Position numbers and translations under genes: made by a program | Shown: piece by piece, positions 43,652 through 53,016 of the stretch | Numbering within the stretch: the first letter of the stretch is position 1 | Layout: each line of letters begins with the position of its first letter | The notes under the pieces: generated by a model | Databases searched by the model: none | Told to the model about the DNA's origin: nothing | What the model saw: only the letters and a program-made list of their open reading frames with translations | Assembly (NCBI RefSeq): GCF_014698045.1 | Contig: NZ_JACJSE010000006.1 | Span: forward strand, 342,522-406,521 | Reading direction: 5' to 3' | Source: Aulosira sp. FACHB-615 | GTDB lineage: Bacteria; Cyanobacteriota; Cyanobacteriia; Cyanobacteriales; Nostocaceae | DNA: 64,000 nt

Positions 43652-44176
43652 ATGATTATTATGTTGAGATTTATCTGGATTATCAGTTATTTAACAATCA
43701 CTTCATTAGTGAGCCAAGATAATAATTTAATTTGGCAAAATCCAGTGAAAAAGCTACAAGCAACCAGAAAATGTCTTAGCTGTGACTTATCAGGGTTAAA
43801 TTTATCAGGTGCTAATTTAGAAAAAGTTGATTTGCGTTCGGCAGATTTGCAAAGAACAAACCTCAGTCATGCTAATCTACGCTATGCCAATCTAGAGTGG
43901 GCAGATTTACGCAATGCAAATTTACAAGGAGCCGATTTAACAGGGGCAAACCTCAGCATAGCCTCTTTAGGTGGAGCTAATTTGCAAGGAGCTAATCTTG
44001 AAGCCTCAAATTTGAAAATGGCTAGTCTCAGAAGTAGTAATCTTAGTAATGCTAATCTTGCCAAAGCAGCAATTAATCAGGATTTACAAAACAGTAATTC
44101 AGTGATTTTATGCAAAACAACATTACCCAATGGAGTTACATCACGGCGCTGTAATAGTCAGTTGAATCAAGACTAA
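43652..44176 (+). CDS. Exported pentapeptide-repeat protein
   Basis: 174 residues from the ATG at 43652, chosen because TTGGA precedes it; a TTG three codons upstream is in frame. A signal-like hydrophobic start (~3-20) is followed by about 18 A(D/N)LXX pentapeptides from SCDLSGLNLSGANLEKVDL to ANLAKAA, predicting a right-handed quadrilateral beta helix. Two Cys flank the helix start and two lie in the C-terminal tail (LCKTT, RRCNS). Such proteins are abundant in cyanobacteria and mostly of unknown role. A strong bidirectional terminator follows. Confidence 0.85.
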   Translation: MIIMLRFIWIISYLTITSLVSQDNNLIWQNPVKKLQATRKCLSCDLSGLNLSGANLEKVDLRSADLQRTNLSHANLRYANLEWADLRNANLQGADLTGANLSIASLGGANLQGANLEASNLKMASLRSSNLSNANLAKAAINQDLQNSNSVILCKTTLPNGVTSRRCNSQLNQD

Positions 44177-44230
44177 AATAATAAGGCGATCGCACCTACT
44201 AAATTTGGCTGCGATCGCCTCATTATTTTA
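44175..44230. terminator. Bidirectional terminator
   Basis: aataaggcgatcgca pairs with tgcgatcgcctcatta around ~15 nt, with A-rich sequence on the left and tattttata on the right. It lies between the convergent pentapeptide and RNase T2 genes and uses a HIP1 core in each arm. Confidence 0.8.
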
Positions 44231-44251
44231 TACTTAACCCAACGACTTTAA

Positions 44252-45259
44252 TTAACTACGTGCATCATCAATTAAGCAAGCCTGAAACTTTTCTTGCTTG
44301 GCTTTTGGGCTATTGATTAGCAAGTCACTAATTAAAGTGTTAGGTGTAATATCACCTCTGAGGTTAAGCCACAGTTCACCTAATACAGCATTGGTGCATT
44401 TAACCTCTGTCTTATCTCCAGCATCAGCAACAAGAGATGACAAGGCTTGATCGATTTCCTTGAGAGTAAGTTGGCGACCAATATTACTCGCTACTAATGC
44501 TTGAATTGGTGATTTGTTTAAGACATCAAGCAAAGCAATGGCTTCAGTGAAATATTCCTCTGCTGTGCCTTGATAGCAAGTACCATGCTTAATCCATTCA
44601 TGTCTTTGCAAGTTAGAAGCGGTTCCTGGCATTACTGCTTGTAGCTTTGTCCAAGTTTCTGGTGAAAGTTCTTTCTCTACAGCTGGCAACTTTGACCAAT
44701 CACTAGTTTTATCAAAATTGATATCACTTTGACTGACTCCACAGTAAATATTAGATGCTGGCTGAGGCCACAAACCATGTAAAACGAAGTGAGTAGCTTC
44801 GGGACGGTCTGGGTGTTGTGCTAAATTTTTACACTCAGCTTTGTCGGGTTTGCTTTCACAAAAAGCAGGTTGCCAACTTACTGCTAGTAAATAGTCATTA
44901 CCCACAGCTACAGGAATTACAGGAGGGATGTTTCCTGTGGTATCAGTAGATACACCATTAGAACTAACGCAACTAATAGCAACCCAACGCTGAGAAGGGC
45001 TGGCACCAGCAATTTCCAGCAGGTAGTGAGTCGGGTTATCCTTATTTTGATCAACGATTTGATAAGTTTGTCCCGGCTGTAATCTGACATCACCAGGGTT
45101 TGTGCCTTTTTTAATCGAGCTTACGGCTTCACAAGCATCAACAGCAGTGGTGAATTGACCTGCTGAGGAACTTACAGCTAGAGCCGGAGAAGACCATAAA
45201 AGACACGAAAATGCTAACAAAACTACTAACGCCAGCGTTTGTTTGAGCGATCGCAGCAT
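44252..45259 (-). CDS. Secreted ribonuclease T2 family protein
   Basis: 335 residues with a signal peptide (~1-29, ending SPALA). Both catalytic segments of RNase T2 are intact: CAS1 HFVLHGLWP (H161) and CAS2 RHEWIKHGTC (H220, E221, K224, H225). These enzymes cut RNA to 3'-phosphates via a 2',3'-cyclic intermediate, here in the periplasm or outside the cell. Several Cys probably form disulfides. A ~85-residue domain between signal and catalytic part (~30-115, with KKGTNPGDVRLQPGQTY) looks SH3-like and is extra to the minimal family. Nutrient scavenging or defence are possible roles. Monocistronic. The 366-bp upstream gap holds only a weak taatac/gtatta inverted repeat at 45326-45344. Confidence 0.9.
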   Translation of the reverse strand: MLRSLKQTLALVVLLAFSCLLWSSPALAVSSSAGQFTTAVDACEAVSSIKKGTNPGDVRLQPGQTYQIVDQNKDNPTHYLLEIAGASPSQRWVAISCVSSNGVSTDTTGNIPPVIPVAVGNDYLLAVSWQPAFCESKPDKAECKNLAQHPDRPEATHFVLHGLWPQPASNIYCGVSQSDINFDKTSDWSKLPAVEKELSPETWTKLQAVMPGTASNLQRHEWIKHGTCYQGTAEEYFTEAIALLDVLNKSPIQALVASNIGRQLTLKEIDQALSSLVADAGDKTEVKCTNAVLGELWLNLRGDITPNTLISDLLINSPKAKQEKFQACLIDDARS

Positions 45260-45688
45260 AGAATACTCCTTATATCCATACCTAAATATTCATAGGCGCA
45301 AAATGTTTTTCCTGATTTTAGTTAGTAATACGCTTGTAGTATTAATTGTCTCTAAAATCGGCTCCATTATAAGCGCATACAAAGAAAATCTATAAGTGGT
45401 AATACTTAAATTAAAATAAAATCATTAACTCTATATATAGTGTTGAGTTGCTGGATTAGATGACAAATTCAAGAATTTAGAGTTTTATTACTGTGTAAAA
45501 ATATTAGCCACGATTACTTATTCTTGATTGTGCATCTGAGTTAATCTGGCTAACTTATTTCTGGAAATTCCTAATGTAAAAACTTGTTGTTCTTTAGTCC
45601 TTGAGTGTATTTGTAGTTCAAAATTTTGAATAAAACTTCTAAACTTCAGGAACTCAAACCCGCGACTTTTGTAACAAAATTCAATTTG

Positions 45689-47635
45689 ATGGTTAAATCA
45701 ATGTTTTCAACAAAACGGCTCAATAGACGGTTTATGCGTTGGCTACTGGCAGAAAACCGCCGAGAGAAGGAAGGGCCTTACCATAAAGAAGAAGCACACC
45801 GACAGCATCCTTGGTGGCAGGTTATGTGCTTGACTGGTGTAGACTATTTTTCTACCCTTGGTTATCAACCGGGAATTGCTGCCTTAGCGGCTGGTGCGCT
45901 TTCTCCTATTGCTACCTTCATTTTGGTTTTATTGACACTTTTTGGTGCATTGCCAATTTACCGCCGCATTGCTGCTAAAAGCCCACATGGTGAAGGTTCG
46001 ATTGCGATGTTGGAGCATTTATTATCTTGGTGGCAAGGCAAATTACTGGTATTGTGTCTACTTGGCTTTGTGGCAACCGACTTTATTATTACTATTACTC
46101 TGTCGGCGGCTGATGCCACAGCCCATATCATCGAAAATCCCCTAACACCACATTTGCTGCACAGTCAAGGTATTGCCATTACACTCATATTAGTTGCTTT
46201 ACTGGGTGCAGTTTTCTTGAGAGGTTTTAAAGAAGCAATTGGGATTGCAGTATTTTTAGTGGCAGTTTATCTGCTGTTGAATTTGATTGTAATTGGCATT
46301 GGTTTATATCAGATAGTAATTCACCCAGAAGCGATCGCCAATTGGCAAACGGCACTTTTCGCGCGAAATAACAATTTCTTTGTCCTCATCGGCTTGGCTG
46401 TCTTGTTATTTCCTCGCTTGGCTTTGGGTTTATCTGGATTTGAAACTGGTGTTACCGTGATGCCCTTAGTTCAAGGTGGTAGTAACGATACCCCAGAAAT
46501 GCCCAGAGGCAGAATCCGCAATACCCGCAAGCTACTAACGGCTGCGGCGGTAATTATGAGCTTCTTTTTGCTCACCAGCAGTCTTGTCACTACAGTTTTA
46601 ATTCCAGCCGCAGAATTTGCCACAGGCGGAAAAGCCAATGGACGCGCCCTGGCTTATCTGGCACATCTTTATTTAGGCAATGGCTTTGGTACAATTTACG
46701 ATTTAAGCACTATTTCTATTCTGTGGTTTGCTGGGGCATCAGCAATGGCAGGACTACTAAATATTGTGCCACGTTACTTACCACGCTATGGAATGGCACC
46801 GAGTTGGGCGTTATTGAATCGCCCACTTGTATTAGTATATACAAGCATTGCCTTTGTAGTTACAATTATTTTCCAAGCTAATGTCGAAGCGCAGGGTGGT
46901 GCTTATGCTACAGGTGTGTTGGTATTAATTAGCTCTGCTGCCTTTGCTGTGACTTTATCAGCCCACCGGCACAATTCCAGACAGGGGCGAATTGTTTTTG
47001 CTTTGATTACCCTGGTCTTTATCTATACAACAATTGTCAATATCATTGAGCGACCAGAAGGGATTAAAATTGCGGCGTTCTTCATTGGTACAATCATTGT
47101 AACTTCCCTGGTTTCCCGTGTTTGGCGCTCAACGGAACTGCGAGTAGAACAAATAGAAGTTGATGAAAATGCCCGTGAATTTATTGCCGAAGAAAGTCAA
47201 GGTGCAATTAGAATCATTGCTAATCGCTTAAATGTAGGCAATGAACAAGAATATTTATTAAAAGAAAAAGAGGTACGGGAAGACAACCACATTCCGCCTA
47301 CAGATCCGGTGCTGTTTTTAGAGATTTTGGTATCTGATGCGTCAGATTTTACTGATGTGATTAGAGTCAAAGGCGTAAAAGTTGGGGATTATCGAATTTT
47401 ACGGGCGGAAAGTGCCGCAGTTCCAAATGCGATCGCTGCTTTGTTGCTTTATATTCGTGACCAAACTGGTAAAATACCTCACGCCTACTTTGGTTGGGTA
47501 GAAGGAAATCCCATCCAGTACTTACTAAGGTTTATCTTGTTTGGTGAAGGTGACATTGCTGTAGTTACCCGTGAAGTTCTACGTCGCGCTGAAAAAAATT
47601 CCCACAGGCGACCGGGGATTCATGTTGGTGGGTAA
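45689..47635 (+). CDS. APC-superfamily permease
   Basis: 648 residues from the ATG at 45689; the frame continues to a TTG at 45626 without a good binding site. A basic N-terminal tail (~45 residues) leads to about 12 membrane helices with TGVDYFSTLGYQPGIA in the first, the unwound-helix substrate site of amino acid/polyamine/K+ symporters of the APC fold. A soluble C-terminal region (~490-648) follows. The relationship is to the APC amino acid permeases, with some Kup-like features. The transported substrate cannot be read from sequence. It has its own 5' gap of >300 bp and a repeat-filled 3' region, so it is probably a single-gene unit. Confidence 0.82.
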   Translation: MVKSMFSTKRLNRRFMRWLLAENRREKEGPYHKEEAHRQHPWWQVMCLTGVDYFSTLGYQPGIAALAAGALSPIATFILVLLTLFGALPIYRRIAAKSPHGEGSIAMLEHLLSWWQGKLLVLCLLGFVATDFIITITLSAADATAHIIENPLTPHLLHSQGIAITLILVALLGAVFLRGFKEAIGIAVFLVAVYLLLNLIVIGIGLYQIVIHPEAIANWQTALFARNNNFFVLIGLAVLLFPRLALGLSGFETGVTVMPLVQGGSNDTPEMPRGRIRNTRKLLTAAAVIMSFFLLTSSLVTTVLIPAAEFATGGKANGRALAYLAHLYLGNGFGTIYDLSTISILWFAGASAMAGLLNIVPRYLPRYGMAPSWALLNRPLVLVYTSIAFVVTIIFQANVEAQGGAYATGVLVLISSAAFAVTLSAHRHNSRQGRIVFALITLVFIYTTIVNIIERPEGIKIAAFFIGTIIVTSLVSRVWRSTELRVEQIEVDENAREFIAEESQGAIRIIANRLNVGNEQEYLLKEKEVREDNHIPPTDPVLFLEILVSDASDFTDVIRVKGVKVGDYRILRAESAAVPNAIAALLLYIRDQTGKIPHAYFGWVEGNPIQYLLRFILFGEGDIAVVTREVLRRAEKNSHRRPGIHVGG

Positions 47636-47647
47636 TATTATGAACAG

Positions 47648-47843
47648 CAGGGACAAGGGAGACAAGGAAGATAAGGGAGACAAGGGAGATAACCCGGATT
47701 TCTCACCACACCTTTCAAAGCCTGTGCAGGGGAGCAGGGGAGCAGGGGAGCAGGGGAGAATGAAGGTACTCTCTCCCCTGCCCTTCCGCACCTCTGCCCC
47801 TCTGCCCCATCAAACGCCTGAAGCTTGTGAGAAATGCGGGATA
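47648..47843. repeat. gacaaggga tandem followed by element F, copy 3
   Basis: 47648-47690 is a gacaaggga/gataaggga tandem. 47691-47843 has the element F ends (acccggatttctcac, gtgagaaatgcgggata) around a different core: gcaggggag tandems facing ctcccctgc, with a loop close to the one in element G. A further hairpin (ggggtgta/tacacccc, 47953-47983) follows. The rest of the 47636-48186 gap is unremarkable. Confidence 0.75.
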
Positions 47844-48186
47844 AGTAGATGTGCAGTTAGTCAAACTATCACATAGATTCTGGTTAATATTCAGCCATAA
47901 CAGTGATATGTGGCTGATGCAGTAAGACGAAAATCAAGGGTTTCAGCGTGTAGGGGTGTATGTCTGCAAAACCCTTACACCCCATACCCTAAAACCCGAA
48001 ACCCAGTCTCCCCAGACAATCTTTGTGCATAATTCCTACGATGGTTTGACGGGAGTAAGAAATTTTTTCTAGTACTAATACTTATAGATACAAAATGTGC
48101 AAATAGTTAAACCAGCACAATCATTTTGTCTAACCGTCTAGCCACCGCCATGATGAAGATGATAGTTTCAGTGGAGACAGGGCAAG

Positions 48187-48960
48187 ATGTATATTAATCT
48201 TTTTATCAGTTCTATCTTAGGAATTTTCACTACATTACTGTTAGCATTTGGCGTGTTGCAATGGTTTCATATCCCTGCTGGTAACTTTCTTGATTGGATA
48301 ATTGGCGGTGCAAGTTTTTGGTGGTTGTTAGTAATTGTAACTGTCCCTTGGAATGTCCATTTTCAAGCTAAAGAAGTTTTAGCAGAAGCCGCACAATCTT
48401 CTGAAAAAGGCATTCCTGTAGATGAAAAACAAATCAAATATGTGCAATTATTAGCCAAGCGATCGCTGTGGCTGGCTATTGCTTTACATATATTTTCTGC
48501 CATTGGACTTTACATCCTCGCCGCCACGGGAATTAGTGCGGTAGGTTATATCAGTTCTGGTGCAGCTTTATTATTAACAATTTTGCGTCCCGCTATTCGC
48601 GCTTACGAATATTTATATGCAAGGCTAACTATGATTAGCCAAGAATGGAAATATCCCCGCGAAGATATTTATGAACTGCGTAATCGTTTCTCGGAATTAG
48701 AACAAAAAGTCCAATATATACAAGAACAACTCAACCCAGAAGAATCATATTCTTTACCAGCTACCCAACAGCGTTTTGCTGACGAAACTCGCAAAGAACT
48801 GTCCCGAATTTTAGCGAATTTAGAAGAATTACGCGCCACAAATCAAACAGAACATGAACGTTTAGCCAGAGAAGCCAGAAATGCGATCGCGCAACTTTCC
48901 ACTGATGGACAATTTCTCGATCACGTCCGCGAAATTATCCGCTTTTTCAAAACAGCTTAG
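48187..48960 (+). CDS. Conserved membrane protein with C-terminal coiled coil
   Basis: 257 residues. Four membrane segments (~6-26, 34-52, 92-110, 114-132) are followed by a long soluble helical part (~145-250), rich in Glu, Arg and Leu with heptad spacing (LRNRFSELEQKVQYIQEQL, RKELSRILANLEELRATN). FFKTA ends the protein. No catalytic motif is seen and I do not recognise a characterised family. The layout suggests a scaffold or envelope/thylakoid organiser, which is a guess. Isolated on both sides by gaps of ~290 bp or more. Confidence 0.7.
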   Translation: MYINLFISSILGIFTTLLLAFGVLQWFHIPAGNFLDWIIGGASFWWLLVIVTVPWNVHFQAKEVLAEAAQSSEKGIPVDEKQIKYVQLLAKRSLWLAIALHIFSAIGLYILAATGISAVGYISSGAALLLTILRPAIRAYEYLYARLTMISQEWKYPREDIYELRNRFSELEQKVQYIQEQLNPEESYSLPATQQRFADETRKELSRILANLEELRATNQTEHERLAREARNAIAQLSTDGQFLDHVREIIRFFKTA

Positions 48961-49038
48961 TTAACAAGACAGTTGAGATGGGTGTCAGGGTTTAAGGGTG
49001 TAAGGGCTTTGAATACATATAACCCTTACTTCAAAACC

Positions 49039-49145
49039 AGTGGTCTGTCCCCTTAAATATAATGGGGGTTTGTAGTTGCGATTTATCTCTTAAATTAAGG
49101 GCTAAAGACCAACTACAAACTTTAAAATTAATGCGACAGACCACT
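49039..49145. repeat. Doubly nested inverted-repeat element
   Basis: Outer arms agtggtctgtc (49039-49049) and gacagaccact (49135-49145) are perfect over 11 bp. Inner arms gtttgtagttg (49068-49078) and caactacaaac (49110-49120) are also perfect over 11 bp. It is a MITE-like or structured-RNA candidate between the coiled-coil gene and sufE. STRR-like ctactcc heptads follow at ~49170-49205. Confidence 0.75.
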
Positions 49146-49252
49146 AAGTTTCTTTCATCAATATTATTTCTACTCCCTATTCGCTACTCCCTACTCCCAC
49201 CCCCAATTACTATCTTTGACTACAACTTAGTATCAGCACTCAGTACTTTTTC

Positions 49253-49687
49253 TTATTGCTCTAACTTACATTCCAATGCCTTCTTTTGCATGGTTTTAAA
49301 TATGTTGTAAAAACCGTTAGCGCGGGAAGGTGTCAAACTCACATTTAAACCAGTTTCTTGAATAAAATCTGGTGTTAATTGGACAATTTCTGTAGGACTT
49401 AGCCCGTTTAATCCTTCAATTAACAGCGCCACTAGCCCCTTAGTTAACTGAGAATCAGATTCTCCTTGAAATACCACTTTTCCATCATTTAAGGCGGCGG
49501 TAACATACACCTGAGACACACAACCAGGAACTTTATTTTCTGGTACTTTATCAGCTTCGGGAAACTCTGGAAGTTTTTGGGCATACCAGATCAGTTGTTC
49601 ATAACGCCGCTTCGGATCAGATGCACGTTGAAAGCGTTGGACGATTTTAGCCAAAGCAGGTGGTAAAGAATCTAAACTAGAAGACAT
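49253..49687 (-). CDS. sufE: Sulfur acceptor protein SufE
   Basis: 144 residues, the usual length. The acceptor cysteine is C56 in KVPGCVSQVYV, the family signature, preceded by RRYEQLIWYAQKLPEFP. SufE takes persulfide sulfur from the SufS cysteine desulfurase and passes it to the SufBCD scaffold for Fe-S cluster assembly in the cytoplasm. The C-terminal half is the expected alpha/beta core (LTKGLVALLIEGLNG). It is alone here, away from any suf operon, which is common in cyanobacteria. The far C-terminus has a second Cys (ALECKLEQ) with no known role. Confidence 0.93.
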   Translation of the reverse strand: MSSSLDSLPPALAKIVQRFQRASDPKRRYEQLIWYAQKLPEFPEADKVPENKVPGCVSQVYVTAALNDGKVVFQGESDSQLTKGLVALLIEGLNGLSPTEIVQLTPDFIQETGLNVSLTPSRANGFYNIFKTMQKKALECKLEQ

Positions 49688-49819
49688 AACAGAAGCTGTA
49701 AATAATTCGGTCTCACCTTGAGTTTAAATTATCTGGTGGGCGATCGCGTTCACTATGAGCAAGTTAATCACTCAACTCTGTAAACCAGAGATTCTGAGTT
49801 AGATATCTACTTTTTAAAT

Positions 49820-49892
49820 GGCTCAGGTCGGATTTGAACCAACGACCCCAGGCTTATGAGTCCCGTGCTCTAACCAACTGAGCTACTGAGCC
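49820..49892 (-). tRNA. tRNA with CAT anticodon (tRNA-Met elongator or Ile2)
   Basis: 73 bases form a full cloverleaf on the minus strand. The acceptor stem GGCTCAG/CTGAGCC is perfect over 7 bp. The D arm is GCTC...GAGC, the anticodon loop is CTCATAA (anticodon at 49856-49858), and the T arm is GTTGG/CCGAC with TTCAAAT. The discriminator is A, with no encoded CCA. The last pair of the anticodon stem is an A-G mismatch. Elongator Met seems more likely, but a lysidine-modified Ile2 cannot be excluded by eye. Confidence 0.92.
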
Positions 49893-50000
49893 AAACAGTT
49901 CCACATTAATTCTTAATATAGCATACACAGTTGTTGATGGCTAGTCTGTTAGGCAATTAATTTCCATCCACAAGCTACTTTAGCAGTTCACCCATCCAAG

Positions 50001-50029
50001 CAAAAGAGGGATAAAAACTCCCTCTTCTG
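50001..50029 (-). terminator. Terminator of the LysM-M23 gene
   Basis: aagaggga (50004-50011) and tccctctt (50019-50026) form a perfect 8-bp stem with a 7-nt loop, 38-60 bases past the stop of the minus-strand gene, followed on that strand by a short T run. Confidence 0.65.
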
Positions 50030-50063
50030 ACAAGAAAATAACTGGGTTGGATGCAGACAAGAA

Positions 50064-52247
50064 CTAAATGCGGTTTTGTTGTGGTAGGAAGGCAATTGGG
50101 TTAACTGCGCCCTTACCTGATGGATGAATTTCAAAGTGAGTGTGTGGCCCAGTACTGAAACCAGTGCTACCCATTAAAGCAATAGTTTCGCCTTGACGCA
50201 CTTGCTGACCGGCACGCACCAGAATCTTGCTGTTATGACCATAGCGGGTCATACTGCCATCAGGGTGACGAATATCCACGAGATTACCGTAACCACCTCT
50301 ATTCCAGCCAGCTTTTTCAATCACACCATCAGCCGAGGCATAAACTGGTGTACCAGTTGCGTTAGCAACGTCAATACCTTTGTGCATTCTTCCCCAGCGC
50401 CAACCGTAGCCAGAGGTAAATACACCTTTGGCTGGCCAAATATAAGCTACAGAGGAGGTAGAAGGCGGAGGAATGGTCTCATCAATTGGTTTGGGCAAGT
50501 ATTGATCTACTGCTGCCAAAGGTGGCAATTGTGGCGATACTTTAGTTCCCCGCATTCTTCTAGGAGAATCAGCCGCATTGATTCCAATGGGTGGTACTGT
50601 TACCCTAGCGCGATTAGGTAAGAACTCTGGGTTAATTGGCTCGTCAGTAGTGCTGCGAATAGCACTAAATTCGGGCTTAACTGGTTGAGCGTTGTAGCTA
50701 GGTAAAATTGGTGTTGGAACAGGGATGGGTACAGCAAAGGTCTTATTTCCAGAGACTGGCTTAGTAACTGCTAAGTTGTTAGGAACAGCTACAGGAACTG
50801 GAATCGAAATGCTGTTTTTGTCTGTATCAGTAATCGCTTGGGCAACTACATTACCAGTATTACCAGACTCTTGATTGCGGTATTTTTGCTGTAGTCTTTG
50901 AATTTCAGCCTGCAAACTCTGAAGACGCTCGTTGTTTCTGCCTCTTGCTACTCTTTGAGTTTGGCTACCTGACTGTAATTCAGTAAAGACTTTGGGTACG
51001 GGAGTATCACCACCTACACCGTTAACAGTATTTGTCTGTGTTTGGTTATTTGTTGCTGTGGTTGGTTTGACAGTGTTGTTGTTGACAAAAACTGGTGAAA
51101 CTGGTGCTAAAGGTACGTTGGGGTTACTGCTGGCAGTGTTAACAGGTACACCAGCAATTTTGACATTGTTGGTCAACTGTACATTAGGCTGATTAACGGC
51201 CACAGGTATGGAAATTGCACCATTACGGTTAGCATTTGCCGATGGCAGTATGATTTTTTGATTGATTTTGAGCTGATTGGGATTGCTGATATTGTTGAGT
51301 TTGGCTAGTTCTGCAACCGTGGTGTTGTATCGGTTAGCGATCGCAGCTAGAGTATCTCCTGGCTTAACTTCGTAAGCAGTACCAGTATCCGTTGGTGCGG
51401 TAATTTGTGGTGTAGCAGGTACAGATGTTGTTGCTAGTGGCTGTACCGATTCACTTGGGAGTTTTGGTTGCTTAACTTCAGGAAAGAACTTGGTTTTGTC
51501 TTCATCAACCAATCCAGGTAACTGTTGCCCAACTTCTTGACTGATGCTTTGAGGTGGTAATTTCTCTGCTACAACTACCTCTTGCTTCAATGCAGGAGTT
51601 TTGGCTAAATTTTTTGACTCCCCAGACCGTAACTCCGCCAGACTTGCTCTTAAACGGTTCGATTTTGCTTGTAAGTTATATAAGGCAAATTCTTGCTGTG
51701 CTTTTAATTTAGCTTTGACTTCATCGTTAGCAGCTTTGATCTCAGATGCGTCGTTAGCTGTTAGATTTTCCTGTGCTTCGCCATCTTTGGCATTTTTCTC
51801 GGCTGCTGTTTGGGCAACATTCTCTGGTGTTGGAACTTCCACCGGCATTCCATTTGCTGCCACTTGCAATTTAGCTTCAAGCCCAGGCAACTGAGAAATT
51901 GCTGTTGGTTCCACAATGACAGGATTTTCTGGCATGGTTGCTGCGGAGACTAGTTGGCTCTCCAGCGTCGCGGGAACAAACTTCATTTCAGTGTCAGGAG
52001 CAACAGGCAAGTTTGAGGCTACTTTTTGGCTGCCTACAGGTGCTGCTGCTTGAGCTTGATCGCTTTGTCGAGTCACGAAAAGGCTGGTCGCTCCAACTGA
52101 AATAGCCAAGCCAATCATGGCTGCTTGTGTGCTAACTCGACGATTAGCCTTGGAATTTACCACACTTAACTGCTCACTAGGGACACCATCATTGCTGGGG
52201 GTATTTTTCAGCACAGCTTTTACTCTTTTTTTCAATGCTCGTTTCAA
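50064..52247 (-). CDS. LysM-M23 peptidoglycan endopeptidase
   Basis: 727 residues. A basic N-terminus precedes one membrane segment (~43-62, AAMIGLAISVGATSLF), then a long Pro/Gln/Asn-rich low-complexity region. One LysM domain (~288-335, YEVKPGDTLAAIANRYNTTV) binds glycan. The C-terminal M23 domain (~605-720) keeps its zinc ligands: H and D in HKGIDVA (~621, 625) and H in HTHFE (~703). Such proteins cut peptide cross-links in septal or lateral peptidoglycan; in filamentous cyanobacteria related amidases and endopeptidases act in septum and cell-cell communication. The linker makes it longer than usual. A very long 769-bp upstream gap suggests a complex promoter. Activity on peptidoglycan is inferred from domains. 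Confidence 0.92.
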   Translation of the reverse strand: MKRALKKRVKAVLKNTPSNDGVPSEQLSVVNSKANRRVSTQAAMIGLAISVGATSLFVTRQSDQAQAAAPVGSQKVASNLPVAPDTEMKFVPATLESQLVSAATMPENPVIVEPTAISQLPGLEAKLQVAANGMPVEVPTPENVAQTAAEKNAKDGEAQENLTANDASEIKAANDEVKAKLKAQQEFALYNLQAKSNRLRASLAELRSGESKNLAKTPALKQEVVVAEKLPPQSISQEVGQQLPGLVDEDKTKFFPEVKQPKLPSESVQPLATTSVPATPQITAPTDTGTAYEVKPGDTLAAIANRYNTTVAELAKLNNISNPNQLKINQKIILPSANANRNGAISIPVAVNQPNVQLTNNVKIAGVPVNTASSNPNVPLAPVSPVFVNNNTVKPTTATNNQTQTNTVNGVGGDTPVPKVFTELQSGSQTQRVARGRNNERLQSLQAEIQRLQQKYRNQESGNTGNVVAQAITDTDKNSISIPVPVAVPNNLAVTKPVSGNKTFAVPIPVPTPILPSYNAQPVKPEFSAIRSTTDEPINPEFLPNRARVTVPPIGINAADSPRRMRGTKVSPQLPPLAAVDQYLPKPIDETIPPPSTSSVAYIWPAKGVFTSGYGWRWGRMHKGIDVANATGTPVYASADGVIEKAGWNRGGYGNLVDIRHPDGSMTRYGHNSKILVRAGQQVRQGETIALMGSTGFSTGPHTHFEIHPSGKGAVNPIAFLPQQNRI

Positions 52248-53016
52248 AGACGACCTCCTATGATCACTAGCGCTTAACTGACCTCGATTTTGCAGTCGGA
52301 ATACTAGTCAATGATTTAGATCACATCTGACGATAGACCTGGATCACATTCACCAGAGATACTTAGGCAAGATTAACCTGCTTCTCTGATTTAGACAAGT
52401 TTACACCTGTTAGCAGAACATAAAGTTGCTGTGCTTACTTGTCCGCTCCACTCCTCACACCCTAGAACTTTCGCTCTTTACATTATTCGCTGGGATTGGA
52501 AAGTTGATATTAGCCGAATCTGCTTTATATTGTCAGCAATTTTAGTTGCTATTTTTTTTTTAAAGCGATGCCTCCTGCTGTAAATATCTTCAAGGTTTTT
52601 TTTACCAATCCGTCTTCCCAACAGGAGACTTTACGTTGATTCTTCCCTAAAAGACAACCGTACAAACTCTCCAGTACTTTTGTCCTCCTGAAATATACCT
52701 ATTCAGACAAAATAGTACAAATGCCTTATCCGTATGGATTTGCAGCCCTTTATTTTTGGAAATCAAATAAATCTAATTCATCAAAATCTATCATTCAAAT
52801 TTGGTATATTTTCAAAATTAATATAGAAATTTCTTATATAAAACTTGTCTGGTGAACCCGTTTTTTAAGTTGTTTCACTGCTTTTTTAAAATTCAAAGTA
52901 TAAAAAGTGCAATTATTTTTCGTTGGTGACAGAATTATTATCTGCTAGAAATGCCGTTGCAATTTGATTTCTAGGGTTGCATGAGTATTTGTACTTATAG
53001 GAAATCTGTTCAAACA
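52248..53016. other. Gene-free 769-bp region upstream of the LysM-M23 gene
   Basis: No reading frame with coding character. It is AT-rich, with two direct gatcacat copies (52319-52326, 52342-52349) that read atgtgatc on the coding strand and resemble CRP half-sites. Otherwise nothing is recognised. It probably holds the promoter and leader of the minus-strand gene. Confidence 0.5.

Noticed and set aside
47571..47876. 101-codon frame past the permease end
   Set aside because: Mostly encoded by the gacaaggga tandem and element F copy 3.
49062..49310. 82-codon frame between the coiled-coil gene and sufE
   Set aside because: It overlaps the nested inverted-repeat element and the sufE 3' end; composition is not protein-like.
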